Shown piece after piece: positions 22,401-37,400 of a stretch of DNA of 64,000 nucleotides. A program made the translations under genes and the position numbers. The notes beneath the pieces were generated by a model. It was given only the letters and a program-made list of their open reading frames with translations. It ran no database searches and was not told the DNA's origin. This DNA comes from Pyropia haitanensis (Eukaryota; Rhodophyta; Bangiophyceae; Bangiales; Bangiaceae), in NCBI GenBank assembly GCA_008729055.1, contig SDUX01000046.1:65567-129566 (forward strand), written 5' to 3'. Numbering within the stretch: position 1 is the first letter of the stretch; each line of letters begins with the position of its first letter.

Positions 22401-25400
22401 GCGAGCCAATTTGGCCGCCGGAGCGCGTGCTGCATTGCTGTACACGCGAAAGTGGGCAAAAGTGGGCAACAGTGGGCAAAAGTGGGTGAGAAGCGGCCTA
22501 CCACCCCATGCACGACCGTGGGGGTCAAACCTCCGACATCGAGCGGGCGGATCTATGGCTGGAATAAAGGATGCGCGCCAATTCGGCCGCCGCATCGTGT
22601 GCAGCATCGCTGTAGACGCAAAAGTGGGCAAAAGTGGGCAAAAGTGGGCAAAAGTGGGTAGGAAGTGGGTAAGAAGTGGGCAAAAAGTGGGCAAAAAGGG
22701 GGCCAAATTAGGACACAAATGGGCAATTGGGGGCAAGAAGTTTCCAAACTGCAAAGAAAATTGAGGCGAAAGTCGCCAGAAAGTGCTCCAACAGTGGCCA
22801 CAAAGTGCGCCCCGCCACCCAAACTGTCCACTGCGCGTTCCGCTCGTCACACTGGCGTGGACGGTGTGAGGGCGGAACTTTTGTCGCCGACCGTCACACC
22901 TGGCTGTCCGGACCCCCACGTGGCAAAAACCATTCCACAAAAATTGACACGTGGAAACCGGCGCTCCACAAAACACTCGTTGCATCCAACGGACGCGCCA
23001 ACGAACGGGTCGGCCAACCACCCCATGCACGACGGTGCGGGTGGAACGTCGGACGTCGAGCGGGCGGATGTATGGCTGGAATAAAGGATGCGAGCCAATT
23101 TGGCCGCCGGAGCGCGTGCTGCATTGCTGTACACGCGAAAGTGGGCAAAAGTGGGCAACAGTGGGCAAAAGTGGGTGAGAAGCGGCCTACCACCCCATGC
23201 ACGACCGTGGGGGTCAAACCTCCGACATCGAGCGGGCGGATCTATGGCTGGAATAAAGGATGCGCGCCAATTCGGCCGCCGCATCGTGTGCAGCATCGCT
23301 GTAGACGCAAAAGTGGGCAAAAGTGGGCAAAAGTGGGCAAAAGTGGGTAGGAAGTGGGTAAGAAGTGGGCAAAAAGTGGGCAAAAAGGGGGCCAAATTAG
23401 GACACAAATGGGCAATTGGGGGCAAGAAGTTTCCAAAACTGCAAAGAAAATTGAGGCGAAAGTCGCCAGAAAGTGCTCCAACAGTGGCCACAAAGTGCGC
23501 CCCGCCACCCAAACTGTCCACTGCGCGTTCCGCTCGTCACACTGGCGTGGACGGTGTGAGGGCGGAACTTTTGTCGCCGACCGTCACACCTGGCTGTCCG
23601 GACCCCCACGTGGCAAAAACCATTCCACAAAATTGACACGTGGAAACCGGCGCTCCACAAAACACTCGTTGCATCCAACGGACGCGCCAACGAACGGGTC
23701 GGCCAACCACCCCATGCACGACGGTGCGGGTGGAACGTCGGACGTCGAGCGGGCGGATGTATGGCTGGAATAAAGGATGCGAGCCAATTTGGCCGCCGGA
23801 GCGCGTGCTGCATTGCTGTACACGCGAAAGTGGGCAAAAGTGGGCAACAGTGGGCAAAAGTGGGTGAGAAGCGGCCTACCACCCCATGCACGACCGTGGG
23901 GGTCAAACCTCCGACATCGAGCGGGCGGATCTATGGCTGGAATAAAGGATGCGCGCCAATTCGGCCGCCGCATCGTGTGCAGCATCGCTGTAGACGCAAA
24001 AGTGGGCAAAAGTGGGCAAAAGTGGGCAAAAGTGGGTAGGAAGTGGGTAAGAAGTGGGCAAAAAGTGGGCAAAAAGGGGGCCAAATTAGGACACAAATGG
24101 GCAATTGGGGGCAAGAAGTTTCCAAAACTGCAAAGAAAATTGAGGCGAAAGTCGCCAGAAAGTGCTCCAACAGTGGCCACAAAGTGCGCCCCGCCACCCA
24201 AACTGTCCACTGCGCGTTCCGCTCGTCACACTGGCGTGGACGGTGTGAGGGCGGAACTTTTGTCGCCGACCGTCACACCTGGCTGTCGGACCCCCACGTG
24301 GCAAAAACCATTCCACAAAATTGACACGTGGAAACCGGCGCTCCACAAAACACTCGTTGCATCCAACGGACGCGCCAACGAACGGGTCGGCCAACCACCC
24401 CATGCACGACGGTGCGGGTGGAACGTCGGACGTCGAGCGGGCGGATGTATGGCTGGAATAAAGGATGCGAGCCAATTTGGCCGCCGGAGCGCGTGCTGCA
24501 TTGCTGTACACGCGAAAGTGGGCAAAAGTGGGCAACAGTGGGCAAAAGTGGGTGAGAAGCGGCCTACCACCCCATGCACGACCGTGGGGGTCAAACCTCC
24601 GACATCGAGCGGGCGGATCTATGGCTGGAATAAAGGATGCGCGCCAATTCGGCCGCCGCATCGTGTGCAGCATCGCTGTAGACGCAAAAGTGGGCAAAAG
24701 TGGGCAAAAGTGGGCAAAAGTGGGTAGGAAGTGGGTAAGAAGTGGGCAAAAAGTGGGCAAAAAGGGGGCCAAATTAGGACACAAATGGGCAATTGGGGGC
24801 AAGAAGTTTCCAAAACTGCAAAGAAAATTGAGGCGAAAGTCGCCAGAAAGTGCTCCAACAGTGGCCACAAAGTGCGCCCCGCCACCCAAACTGTCCACTG
24901 CGCGTTCCGCTCGTCACACTGGCGTGGACGGTGTGAGGGCGGAACTTTTGTCGCCGACCGTCACACCTGGCTGTCGGACCCCCACGTGGCAAAAACCATT
25001 CCACAAAATTGACACGTGGAAACCGGCGCTCCACAAAACACTCGTTGCATCCAACGGACGCGCCAACGAACGGGTCGGCCAACCACCCCATGCACGACGG
25101 TGCGGGTGGAACGTCGGACGTCGAGCGGGCGGATGTATGGCTGGAATAAAGGATGCGAGCCAATTTGGCCGCCGGAGCGCGTGCTGCATTGCTGTACACG
25201 CGAAAGTGGGCAAAAGTGGGCAACAGTGGGCAAAAGTGGGTGAGAAGCGGCCTACCACCCCATGCACGACCGTGGGGGTCAAACCTCCGACATCGAGCGG
25301 GCGGATCTATGGCTGGAATAAAGGATGCGCGCCAATTCGGCCGCCGCATCGTGTGCAGCATCGCTGTAGACGCAAAAGTGGGCAAAAGTGGGCAAAAGTG

Positions 25401-28400
25401 GGCAAAAGTGGGTAGGAAGTGGGTAAGAAGTGGGCAAAAAGTGGGCAAAAAGGGGGCCAAATTAGGACACAAATGGGCAATTGGGGGCAAGAAGTTTCCA
25501 AAACTGCAAAGAAAATTGAGGCGAAAGTCGCCAGAAAGTGCTCCAACAGTGGCCACAAAGTGCGCCCCGCCACCCAAACTGTCCACTGCGCGTTCCGCTC
25601 GTCACACTGGCGTGGACGGTGTGAGGGCGGAACTTTTGTCGCCGACCGTCACACCTGGCTGTCGGGACCCCCACGTGGCAAAAACCATTCCACAAAATTG
25701 ACACGTGGAAACCGGCGCTCCACAAAACACTCGTTGCATCCAACGGACGCGCCAACGAACGGGTCGGCCAACCACCCCATGCACGACGGTGCGGGTGGAA
25801 CGTCGGACGTCGAGCGGGCGGATGTATGGCTGGAATAAAGGATGCGAGCCAATTTGGCCGCCGGAGCGCGTGCTGCATTGCTGTACACGCGAAAGTGGGC
25901 AAAAGTGGGCAACAGTGGGCAAAAGTGGGTGAGAAGCGGCCTACCACCCCATGCACGACCGTGGGGGTCAAACCTCCGACATCGAGCGGGCGGATCTATG
26001 GCTGGAATAAAGGATGCGCGCCAATTCGGCCGCCGCATCGTGTGCAGCATCGCTGTAGACGCAAAAGTGGGCAAAAGTGGGCAAAAGTGGGCAAAAGTGG
26101 GTAGGAAGTGGGTAAGAAGTGGGCAAAAAGTGGGCAAAAAGGGGGCCAAATTAGGACACAAATGGGCAATTGGGGGCAAGAAGTTTCCATAACTGCAAAG
26201 AAAATTGAGGCGAAAGTCGCCAGAAAGTGCTCCAACAGTGGCCACAAAGTGCGCCCCGCCACCCAAACTGTCCACTGCGCGTTCCGCTCGTCACACTGGC
26301 GTGGACGGTGTGAGGGCGGAACTTTTGTCGCCGACCGTCACACCTGGCTGTCGGGACCCCCACGTGGCAAAAACCATTCCACAAAATTGACACGTGGAAA
26401 CCGGCGCTCCACAAAACACTCGTTGCATCCAACGGACGCGCCAACGAACGGGTCGGCCAACCACCCCATGCACGACGGTGCGGGTGGAACGTCGGACGTC
26501 GAGCGGGCGGATGTATGGCTGGAATAAAGGATGCGAGCCAATTTGGCCGCCGGAGCGCGTGCTGCATTGCTGTACACGCGAAAGTGGGCAAAAGTGGGCA
26601 ACAGTGGGCAAAAGTGGGTGAGAAGCGGCCTACCACCCCATGCACGACCGTGGGGGTCAAACCTCCGACATCGAGCGGGCGGATCTATGGCTGGAATAAA
26701 GGATGCGCGCCAATTCGGCCGCCGCATCGTGTGCAGCATCGCTGTAGACGCAAAAGTGGGCAAAAGTGGGCAAAAGTGGGCAAAAGTGGGTAGGAAGTGG
26801 GTAAGAAGTGGGCAAAAAGTGGGCAAAAAGGGGGCCAAATTAGGACACAAATGGGCAATTGGGGGCAAGAAGTTTCCAAAACTGCAAAGAAAATTGAGGC
26901 GAAAGTCGCCAGAAAGTGCTCCAACAGTGGCCACAAAGTGCGCCCCGCCACCCAAACTGTCCACTGCGCGTTCCGCTCGTCACACTGGCGTGGACGGTGT
27001 GAGGGCGGAACTTTTGTCGCCGACCGTCACACCTGGCTGTCGGGACCCCCACGTGGCAAAAACCATTCCACAAAATTGACACGTGGAAACCGGCGCTCCA
27101 CAAAACACTCGTTGCATCCAACGGACGCGCCAACGAACGGGTCGGCCAACCACCCCATGCACGACGGTGCGGGTGGAACGTCGGACGTCGAGCGGGCGGA
27201 TGTATGGCTGGAATAAAGGATGCGAGCCAATTTGGCCGCCGGAGCGCGTGCTGCATTGCTGTACACGCGAAAGTGGGCAAAAGTGGGCAACAGTGGGCAA
27301 AAGTGGGTGAGAAGCGGCCTACCACCCCATGCACGACCGTGGGGGTCAAACCTCGACATCGAGCGGGCGGATCTATGGCTGGAATAAAGGATGCGCGCCA
27401 ATTCGGCCGCCGCATCGTGTGCAGCATCGCTGTAGACGCAAAAGTGGGCAAAAGTGGGCAAAAGTGGGCAAAAGTGGGTAGGAAGTGGGTAAGAAGTGGG
27501 CAAAAAGTGGGCAAAAAGGGGGCCAAATTAGGACACAAATGGGCAATTGGGGGCAAGAAGTTTCCAAAACTGCAAAGAAAATTGAGGCGAAAGTCGCCAG
27601 AAAGTGCTCCAACAGTGGCCACAAAGTGCGCCCCGCCACCCAAACTGTCCACTGCGCGTTCCGCTCGTCACACTGGCGTGGACGGTGTGAGGGCGGAACT
27701 TTTGTCGCCGACCGTCACACCTGGCTGTCGGACCCCCACGTGGCAAAAACCATTCCACAAAATTGACACGTGGAAACCGGCGCTCCACAAAACACTCGTT
27801 GCATCCAACGGACGCGCCAACGAACGGGTCGGCCAACCACCCCATGCACGACGGTGCGGGTGGAACGTCGGACGTCGAGCGGGCGGATGTATGGCTGGAA
27901 TAAAGGATGCGAGCCAATTTGGCCGCCGGAGCGCGTGCTGCATTGCTGTACACGCGAAAGTGGGCAAAAGTGGGCAACAGTGGGCAAAAGTGGGTGAGAA
28001 GCGGCCTACCACCCCATGCACGACCGTGGGGGTCAAACCTCCGACATCGAGCGGGCGGATCTATGGCTGGAATAAGGATGCGCGCCAATTCGGCCGCCGC
28101 ATCGTGTGCAGCATCGCTGTAGACGCAAAAGTGGGCAAAAGTGGGCAAAAGTGGGCAAAAGTGGGTAGGAAGTGGGTAAGAAGTGGGCAAAAAGTGGGCA
28201 AAAAGGGGGCCAAATTAGGACACAAATGGGCAATTGGGGGCAAGAAGTTTCCAAAACTGCAAAGAAAATTGAGGCGAAAGTCGCCAGAAAGTGCTCCAAC
28301 AGTGGCCACAAAGTGCGCCCCGCCACCCAAACTGTCCACTGCGCGTTCCGCTCGTCACACTGGCGTGGACGGTGTGAGGGCGGGAACTTTGCACCGACCG

Positions 28401-31400
28401 TCACACCTGGCTGTCGGGACCCCCACGTGGCAAAAACCATTCCACAAAATTGACACGTGGAAACCGGCGCTCCACAAAACACTCGTTGCATCCAACGGAC
28501 GCGCCAACGAACGGGTCGGCCAACCACCCCATGCACGACGGTGCGGGTGGAACGTCGGACGTCGAGCGGGCGGATGTATGGCTGGAATAAAGGATGCGAG
28601 CCAATTTGGCCGCCGGAGCGCGTGCTGCATTGCTGTACACGCGAAAGTGGGCAAAAGTGGGCAACAGTGGGCAAAAGTGGGTGAGAAGCGGCCTACCACC
28701 CCATGCACGACCGTGGGGGTCAAACCTCCGACATCGAGCGGGCGGATCTATGGCTGGAATAAAGGATGCGCGCCAATTCGGCCGCCGCATCGTGTGCAGC
28801 ATCGCTGTAGACGCAAAAGTGGGCAAAAGTGGGCAAAAGTGGGCAAAAGTGGGTAGGAAGTGGGTAAGAAGTGGGCAAAAAGTGGGCAAAAAGGGGGCCA
28901 AATTAGGACACAAATGGGCAATTGGGGGCAAGAAGTTTCCAAAACTGCAAAGAAAATTGAGGCGAAAGTCGCCAGAAAGTGCTCCAACAGTGGCCACAAA
29001 GTGCGCCCCGCCACCCAAACTGTCCACTGCGCGTTCCGCTCGTCACACTGGCGTGGACGGTGTGAGGGCGGAACTTTGTCTTGTCGCCGGACCGTCACAC
29101 CTGATTGTCGGGACCCCCACGTGGCAAAACCATTCCACAAAATTGACACGTGGAAACCGGCGCTCCACAAAACACTCGTTGCATCCAACGGACGCGCCAA
29201 CGAACGGGTCGGCCAACCACCCCATGCACGACGGTGCGGGTGGAACGTCGGACGTCGAGCGGGCGGATGTATGGCTGGAATAAAGGAGCGAGCCAATTTG
29301 GCCGCCGGAGCGCGTGCTGCATTGCTGTACACGCGAAAGTGGGCAAAAGTGGGCAACAGTGGGCAAAAGTGGGTGAGAAGCGGCCTACCACCCCATGCAC
29401 GACCGTGGGGGTCAAACCTCCGACATCGAGCGGGCGGATCTATGGCTGGAATAAAGGATGCGCGCCAATTCGGCCGCCGCATCGTGTGCAGCATCGCTGT
29501 AGACGCAAAAGTGGGCAAAAGTGGGCAAAAGTGGGCAAAAGTGGGTAGGAAGTGGGTAAGAAGTGGGCAAAAAGTGGGCAAAAAGGGGGCCAAATTAGGA
29601 CACAAATGGGCAATTGGGGGCAAGAAGTTTCCAAAACTGCAAAGAAAATTGAGGCGAAAGTCGCCAGAAAGTGCTCCAACAGTGGCCACAAAGTGCGCCC
29701 CGCCACCCAAACTGTCCACTGCGCGTTCCGCTCGTCACACTGGCGTGGACGGTGTGAGGGCGGAACTTTTGTCGCCGACCGTCACACCTGCTGTCGGGAC
29801 CCCCACGTGGCAAAAACCATTCCACAAAATTGACACGTGGAAACCGGCGCTCCACAAAACACTCGTTGCATCCAACGGACGCGCCAACGAACGGGTCGGC
29901 CAACCACCCCATGCACGACGGTGCGGGTGGAACGTCGGACGTCGAGCGGGCGGATGTATGGCTGGAATAAAGGATGCGAGCCAATTTGGCCGCCGGAGCG
30001 CGTGCTGCATTGCTGTACACGCGAAAGTGGGCAAAAGTGGGCAACAGTGGGCAAAAGTGGGTGAGAAGCGGCCTACCACCCCATGCACGACCGTGGGGGT
30101 CAAACCTTCGACATCGAGCGGGCGGATCTATGGCTGGAATAAAGGATGCGCGCCAATTCGGCCGCCGCATCGTGTGCAGCATCGCTGTAGACGCAAAAGT
30201 GGGCAAAAGTGGGCAAAAGTGGGCAAAAGTGGGTAGGAAGTGGGTAAGAAGTGGGCAAAAAGTGGGCAAAAAGGGGGCCAAATTAGGACACAAATGGGCA
30301 ATTGGGGGCAAGAAGTTTCCAAAACTGCAAAGAAAATTGAGGCGAAAGTCGCCAGAAAGTGCTCCAACAGTGGCCACAAAGTGCGCCCCGCCACCCAAAC
30401 TGTCCACTGCGCGTTCCGCTCGTCACACTGGCGTGGACGGTGTGAGGGCGGAACTTTTGTCGCCGACCGTCACACCTGATGTCGGGACCCCCACGTGGCA
30501 AAAACCATTCCACAAAATTGACACGTGGAAACCGGCGCTCCACAAAACACTCGTTGCATCCAACGGACGCGCCAACGAACGGGTCGGCCAACCACCCCAT
30601 GCACGACGGTGCGGGTGGAACGTCGGACGTCGAGCGGGCGGATGTATGGCTGGAATAAAGGATGCGAGCCAATTTGGCCGCCGGAGCGCGTGCTGCATTG
30701 CTGTACACGCGAAAGTGGGCAAAAGTGGGCAACAGTGGGCAAAAGTGGGTGAGAAGCGGCCTACCACCCCATGCACGACCGTGGGGGTCAAACCTCCGAC
30801 ATCGAGCGGGCGGATCTATGGCTGGAATAAAGGATGCGCGCCAATTCGGCCGCCGCATCGTGTGCAGCATCGCTGTAGACGCAAAAGTGGGCAAAAGTGG
30901 GCAAAAGTGGGCAAAAGTGGGTAGGAAGTGGGTAAGAAGTGGGCAAAAAGTGGGCAAAAAGGGGGCCAAATTAGGACACAAATGGGCAATTGGGGGCAAG
31001 AAGTTTCCAAAACTGCAAAGAAAATTGAGGCGAAAGTCGCCAGAAAGTGCTCCAACAGTGGCCACAAAGTGCGCCCCGCCACCCAAACTGTCCACTGCGC
31101 GTTCCGCTCGTCACACTGGCGTGGACGGTGTGAGGGCGGAACTTTTGTCGCCGACCGTCACACCTGGTTGTCGGGACCCCCACGTGGCAAAAACCATTCC
31201 ACAAAATTGACACGTGGAAACCGGCGCTCCACAAAACACTCGTTGCATCCAACGGACGCGCCAACGAACGGGTCGGCCAACCACCCCATGCACGACGGTG
31301 CGGGTGGAACGTCGGACGTCGAGCGGGCGGATGTATGGCTGGAATAAAGGATGCGAGCCAATTTGGCCGCCGGAGCGCGTGCTGCATTGCTGTACACGCG

Positions 31401-34400
31401 AAAGTGGGCAAAAGTGGGCAACAGTGGGCAAAAGTGGGTGAGAAGCGGCCTACCACCCCATGCACGACCGTGGGGGTCAAACCTCCGACATCGAGCGGGC
31501 GGATCTATGGCTGGAATAAAGGATGCGCGCCAATTCGGCCGCCGCATCGTGTGCAGCATCGCTGTAGACGCAAAAGTGGGCAAAAGTGGGCAAAAGTGGG
31601 CAAAAGTGGGTAGGAAGTGGGTAAGAAGTGGGCAAAAAGTGGGCAAAAAGGGGGCCAAATTAGGACACAAATGGGCAATTGGGGGCAAGAAGTTTCCAAA
31701 ACTGCAAAGAAAATTGAGGCGAAAGTCGCCAGAAAGTGCTCCAACAGTGGCCACAAAGTGCGCCCCGCCACCCAAACTGTCCACTGCGCGTTCCGCTCGT
31801 CACACTGGCGTGGACGGTGTGAGGGCGGAACTTTTGTCGCCGACCGTCACACCTGGCTGTCGGGACCCCCACGTGGCAAAAACCATTCCACAAAATTGAC
31901 ACGTGGAAACCGGCGCTCCACAAAACACTCGTTGCATCCAACGGACGCGCCAACGAACGGGTCGGCCAACCACCCCATGCACGACGGTGCGGGTGGAACG
32001 TCGGACGTCGAGCGGGCGGATGTATGGCTGGAATAAAGGATGCGAGCCAATTTGGCCGCCGGAGCGCGTGCTGCATTGCTGTACACGCGAAAGTGGGCAA
32101 AAGTGGGCAACAGTGGGCAAAAGTGGGTGAGAAGCGGCCTACCACCCCATGCACGACCGTGGGGGTCAAACCTCCGACATCGAGCGGGCGGATCTATGGC
32201 TGGAATAAAGGATGCGCGCCAATTCGGCCGCCGCATCGTGTGCAGCATCGCTGTAGACGCAAAAGTGGGCAAAAGTGGGCAAAAGTGGGCAAAAGTGGGT
32301 AGGAAGTGGGTAAGAAGTGGGCAAAAAGTGGGCAAAAAGGGGGCCAAATTAGGACACAAATGGGCAATTGGGGGCAAGAAGTTTCCAAAACTGCAAAGAA
32401 AATTGAGGCGAAAGTCGCCAGAAAGTGCTCCAACAGTGGCCACAAAGTGCGCCCCGCCACCCAAACTGTCCACTGCGCGTTCCGCTCGTCACACTGGCGT
32501 GGACGGTGTGAGGGCGGAACTTTTGTCGCCGACCGTCACACCTGATTGTCGGGACCCCCACGTGGCAAAAACCATTCCACAAAATTGACACGTGGAAACC
32601 GGCGCTCCACAAAACACTCGTTGCATCCAACGGACGCGCCAACGAACGGGTCGGCCAACCACCCCATGCACGACGGTGCGGGTGGAACGTCGGACGTCGA
32701 GCGGGCGGATGTATGGCTGGAATAAAGGATGCGAGCCAATTTGGCCGCCGGAGCGCGTGCTGCATTGCTGTACACGCGAAAGTGGGCAAAAGTGGGCAAC
32801 AGTGGGCAAAAGTGGGTGAGAAGCGGCCTACCACCCCATGCACGACCGTGGGGGTCAAACCTCCGACATCGAGCGGGCGGATCTATGGCTGGAATAAAGG
32901 ATGCGCGCCAATTCGGCCGCCGCATCGTGTGCAGCATCGCTGTAGACGCAAAAGTGGGCAAAAGTGGGCAAAAGTGGGCAAAAGTGGGTAGGAAGTGGGT
33001 AAGAAGTGGGCAAAAAGTGGGCAAAAAGGGGGCCAAATTAGGACACAAATGGGCAATTGGGGGCAAGAAGTTTCCAAAACTGCAAAGAAAATTGAGGCGA
33101 AAGTCGCCAGAAAGTGCTCCAACAGTGGCCACAAAGTGCGCCCCGCCACCCAAACTGTCCACTGCGCGTTCCGCTCGTCACACTGGCGTGGACGGTGTGA
33201 GGGCGGAACTTTTGTCGCCGACCGTCACACCTGATTGTCGGGACCCCCACGTGGCAAAAACCATTCCACAAAATTGACACGTGGAAACCGGCGCTCCACA
33301 AAACACTCGTTGCATCCAACGGACGCGCCAACGAACGGGTCGGCCAACCACCCCATGCACGACGGTGCGGGTGGAACGTCGGACGTCGAGCGGGCGGATG
33401 TATGGCTGGAATAAAGGATGCGAGCCAATTTGGCCGCCGGAGCGCGTGCTGCATTGCTGTACACGCGAAAGTGGGCAAAAGTGGGCAACAGTGGGCAAAA
33501 GTGGGTGAGAAGCGGCCTACCACCCCATGCACGACCGTGGGGGTCAAACCTCCGACATCGAGCGGGCGGATCTATGGCTGGAATAAAGGATGCGCGCCAA
33601 TTCGGCCGCCGCATCGTGTGCAGCATCGCTGTAGACGCAAAAGTGGGCAAAAGTGGGCAAAAGTGGGCAAAAGTGGGTAGGAAGTGGGTAAGAAGTGGGC
33701 AAAAAGTGGGCAAAAAGGGGGCCAAATTAGGACACAAATGGGCAATTGGGGGCAAGAAGTTTCCAAAACTGCAAAGAAAATTGAGGCGAAAGTCGCCAGA
33801 AAGTGCTCCAACAGTGGCCACAAAGTGCGCCCCGCCACCCAAACTGTCCACTGCGCGTTCCGCTCGTCACACTGGCGTGGACGGTGTGAGGGCGGAACTT
33901 TTGTCGCCGACCGTCACACCTGGCTGTCGGGACCCCCACGTGGCAAAAACCATTCCACAAAATTGACACGTGGAAACCGGCGCTCCACAAAACACTCGTT
34001 GCATCCAACGGACGCGCCAACGAACGGGTCGGCCAACCACCCCATGCACGACGGTGCGGGTGGAACGTCGGACGTCGAGCGGGCGGATGTATGGCTGGAA
34101 TAAAGGATGCGAGCCAATTTGGCCGCCGGAGCGCGTGCTGCATTGCTGTACACGCGAAAGTGGGCAAAAGTGGGCAACAGTGGGCAAAAGTGGGTGAGAA
34201 GCGGCCTACCACCCCATGCACGACCGTGGGGGTCAAACCTCCGACATCGAGCGGGCGGATCTATGGCTGGAATAAAGGATGCGCGCCAATTCGGCCGCCG
34301 CATCGTGTGCAGCATCGCTGTAGACGCAAAAGTGGGCAAAAGTGGGCAAAAGTGGGCAAAAGTGGGTAGGAAGTGGGTAAGAAGTGGGCAAAAAGTGGGC

Positions 34401-37400
34401 AAAAAGGGGGCCAAATTAGGACACAAATGGGCAATTGGGGGCAAGAAGTTTCCAAAACTGCAAAGAAAATTGAGGCGAAAGTCGCCAGAAAGTGCTCCAA
34501 CAGTGGCCACAAAGTGCGCCCCGCCACCCAAACTGTCCACTGCGCGTTCCGCTCGTCACACTGGCGTGGACGGTGTGAGGGCGGAACTTTTGTCGCCGAC
34601 CGTCACACCTGGCTGTCCGGACCCCCACGTGGCAAAAACCATTCCACAAAATTGACACGTGGAAACCGGCGCTCCACAAAACACTCGTTGCATCCAACGG
34701 ACGCGCCAACGAACGGGTCGGCCAACCACCCCATGCACGACGGTGCGGGTGGAACGTCGGACGTCGAGCGGGCGGATGTATGGCTGGAATAAAGGATGCG
34801 AGCCAATTTGGCCGCCGGAGCGCGTGCTGCATTGCTGTACACGCGAAAGTGGGCAAAAGTGGGCAACAGTGGGCAAAAGTGGGTGAGAAGCGGCCTACCA
34901 CCCCATGCACGACCGTGGGGGTCAAACCTCCGACATCGAGCGGGCGGATCTATGGCTGGAATAAAGGATGCGCGCCAATTCGGCCGCCGCATCGTGTGCA
35001 GCATCGCTGTAGACGCAAAAGTGGGCAAAAGTGGGCAAAAGTGGGCAAAAGTGGGTAGGAAGTGGGTAAGAAGTGGGCAAAAAGTGGGCAAAAAGGGGGC
35101 CAAATTAGGACACAAATGGGCAATTGGGGGCAAGAAGTTTCCAAAACTGCAAAGAAAATTGAGGCGAAAGTCGCCAGAAAGTGCTCCAACAGTGGCCACA
35201 AAGTGCGCCCCGCCACCCAAACTGTCCACTGCGCGTTCCGCTCGTCACACTGGCGTGGACGGTGTGAGGGCGGAACTTTTGTCGCCGACCGTCACACCTG
35301 GCTGTCGGGACCCCCACGTGGCAAAAACCATTCCACAAAATTGACACGTGGAAACCGGCGCTCCACAAAACACTCGTTGCATCCAACGGACGCGCCAACG
35401 AACGGGTCGGCCAACCACCCCATGCACGACGGTGCGGGTGGAACGTCGGACGTCGAGCGGGCGGATGTATGGCTGGAATAAAGGATGCGAGCCAATTTGG
35501 CCGCCGGAGCGCGTGCTGCATTGCTGTACACGCGAAAGTGGGCAAAAGTGGGCAACAGTGGGCAAAAGTGGGTGAGAAGCGGCCTACCACCCCATGCACG
35601 ACCGTGGGGGTCAAACCTCGACATCGAGCGGGCGGATCTATGGCTGGAATAAAGGATGCGCGCCAATTCGGCCGCCGCATCGTGTGCAGCATCGCTGTAG
35701 ACGCAAAAGTGGGCAAAAGTGGGCAAAAGTGGGCAAAAGTGGGTAGGAAGTGGGTAAGAAGTGGGCAAAAAGTGGGCAAAAAGGGGGCCAAATTAGGACA
35801 CAAATGGGCAATTGGGGGCAAGAAGTTTCCAAAACTGCAAAGAAAATTGAGGCGAAAGTCGCCAGAAAGTGCTCCAACAGTGGCCACAAAGTGCGCCCCG
35901 CCACCCAAACTGTCCACTGCGCGTTCCGCTCGTCACACTGGCGTGGACGGTGTGAGGGCGGAACTTTTGTCGCCGACCGTCACACCTGATTGTCGGGACC
36001 CCCACGTGGCAAAAACCATTCCACAAAATTGACACGTGGAAACCGGCGCTCCACAAAACACTCGTTGCATCCAACGGACGCGCCAACGAACGGGTCGGCC
36101 AACCACCCCATGCACGACGGTGCGGGTGGAACGTCGGACGTCGAGCGGGCGGATGTATGGCTGGAATAAAGGATGCGAGCCAATTTGGCCGCCGGAGCGC
36201 GTGCTGCATTGCTGTACACGCGAAAGTGGGCAAAAGTGGGCAACAGTGGGCAAAAGTGGGTGAGAAGCGGCCTACCACCCCATGCACGACCGTGGGGGTC
36301 AAACCTCGACATCGAGCGGGCGGATCTATGGCTGGAATAAAGGATGCGCGCCAATTCGGCCGCCGCATCGTGTGCAGCATCGCTGTAGACGCAAAAGTGG
36401 GCAAAAGTGGGCAAAAGTGGGCAAAAGTGGGTAGGAAGTGGGTAAGAAGTGGGCAAAAAGTGGGCAAAAAGGGGGCCAAATTAGGACACAAATGGGCAAT
36501 TGGGGGCAAGAAGTTTCCAAAACTGCAAAGAAAATTGAGGCGAAAGTCGCCAGAAAGTGCTCCAACAGTGGCCACAAAGTGCGCCCCGCCACCCAAACTG
36601 TCCACTGCGCGTTCCGCTCGTCACACTGGCGTGGACGGTGTGAGGGCGGAACTTTTGTCGCCGACCGTCACACCTGATTGTCGGGACCCCCACGTGGCAA
36701 AAACCATTCCACAAAATTGACACGTGGAAACCGGCGCTCCACAAAACACTCGTTGCATCCAACGGACGCGCCAACGAACGGGTCGGCCAACCACCCCATG
36801 CACGACGGTGCGGGTGGAACGTCGGACGTCGAGCGGGCGGATGTATGGCTGGAATAAAGGATGCGAGCCAATTTGGCCGCCGGAGCGCGTGCTGCATTGC
36901 TGTACACGCGAAAGTGGGCAAAAGTGGGCAACAGTGGGCAAAAGTGGGTGAGAAGCGGCCTACCACCCCATGCACGACCGTGGGGGTCAAACCTCCGACA
37001 TCGAGCGGGCGGATCTATGGCTGGAATAAAGGATGCGCGCCAATTCGGCCGCCGCATCGTGTGCAGCATCGCTGTAGACGCAAAAGTGGGCAAAAGTGGG
37101 CAAAAGTGGGCAAAAGTGGGTAGGAAGTGGGTAAGAAGTGGGCAAAAAGTGGGCAAAAAGGGGGCCAAATTAGGACACAAATGGGCAATTGGGGGCAAGA
37201 AGTTTCCAAAACTGCAAAGAAAATTGAGGCGAAAGTCGCCAGAAAGTGCTCCAACAGTGGCCACAAAGTGCGCCCCGCCACCCAAACTGTCCACTGCGCG
37301 TTCCGCTCGTCACACTGGCGTGGACGGTGTGAGGGCGGAACTTTTGTCGCCGACCGTCACACCTGATTGTCGGGACCCCCACGTGGCAAAAACCATTCCA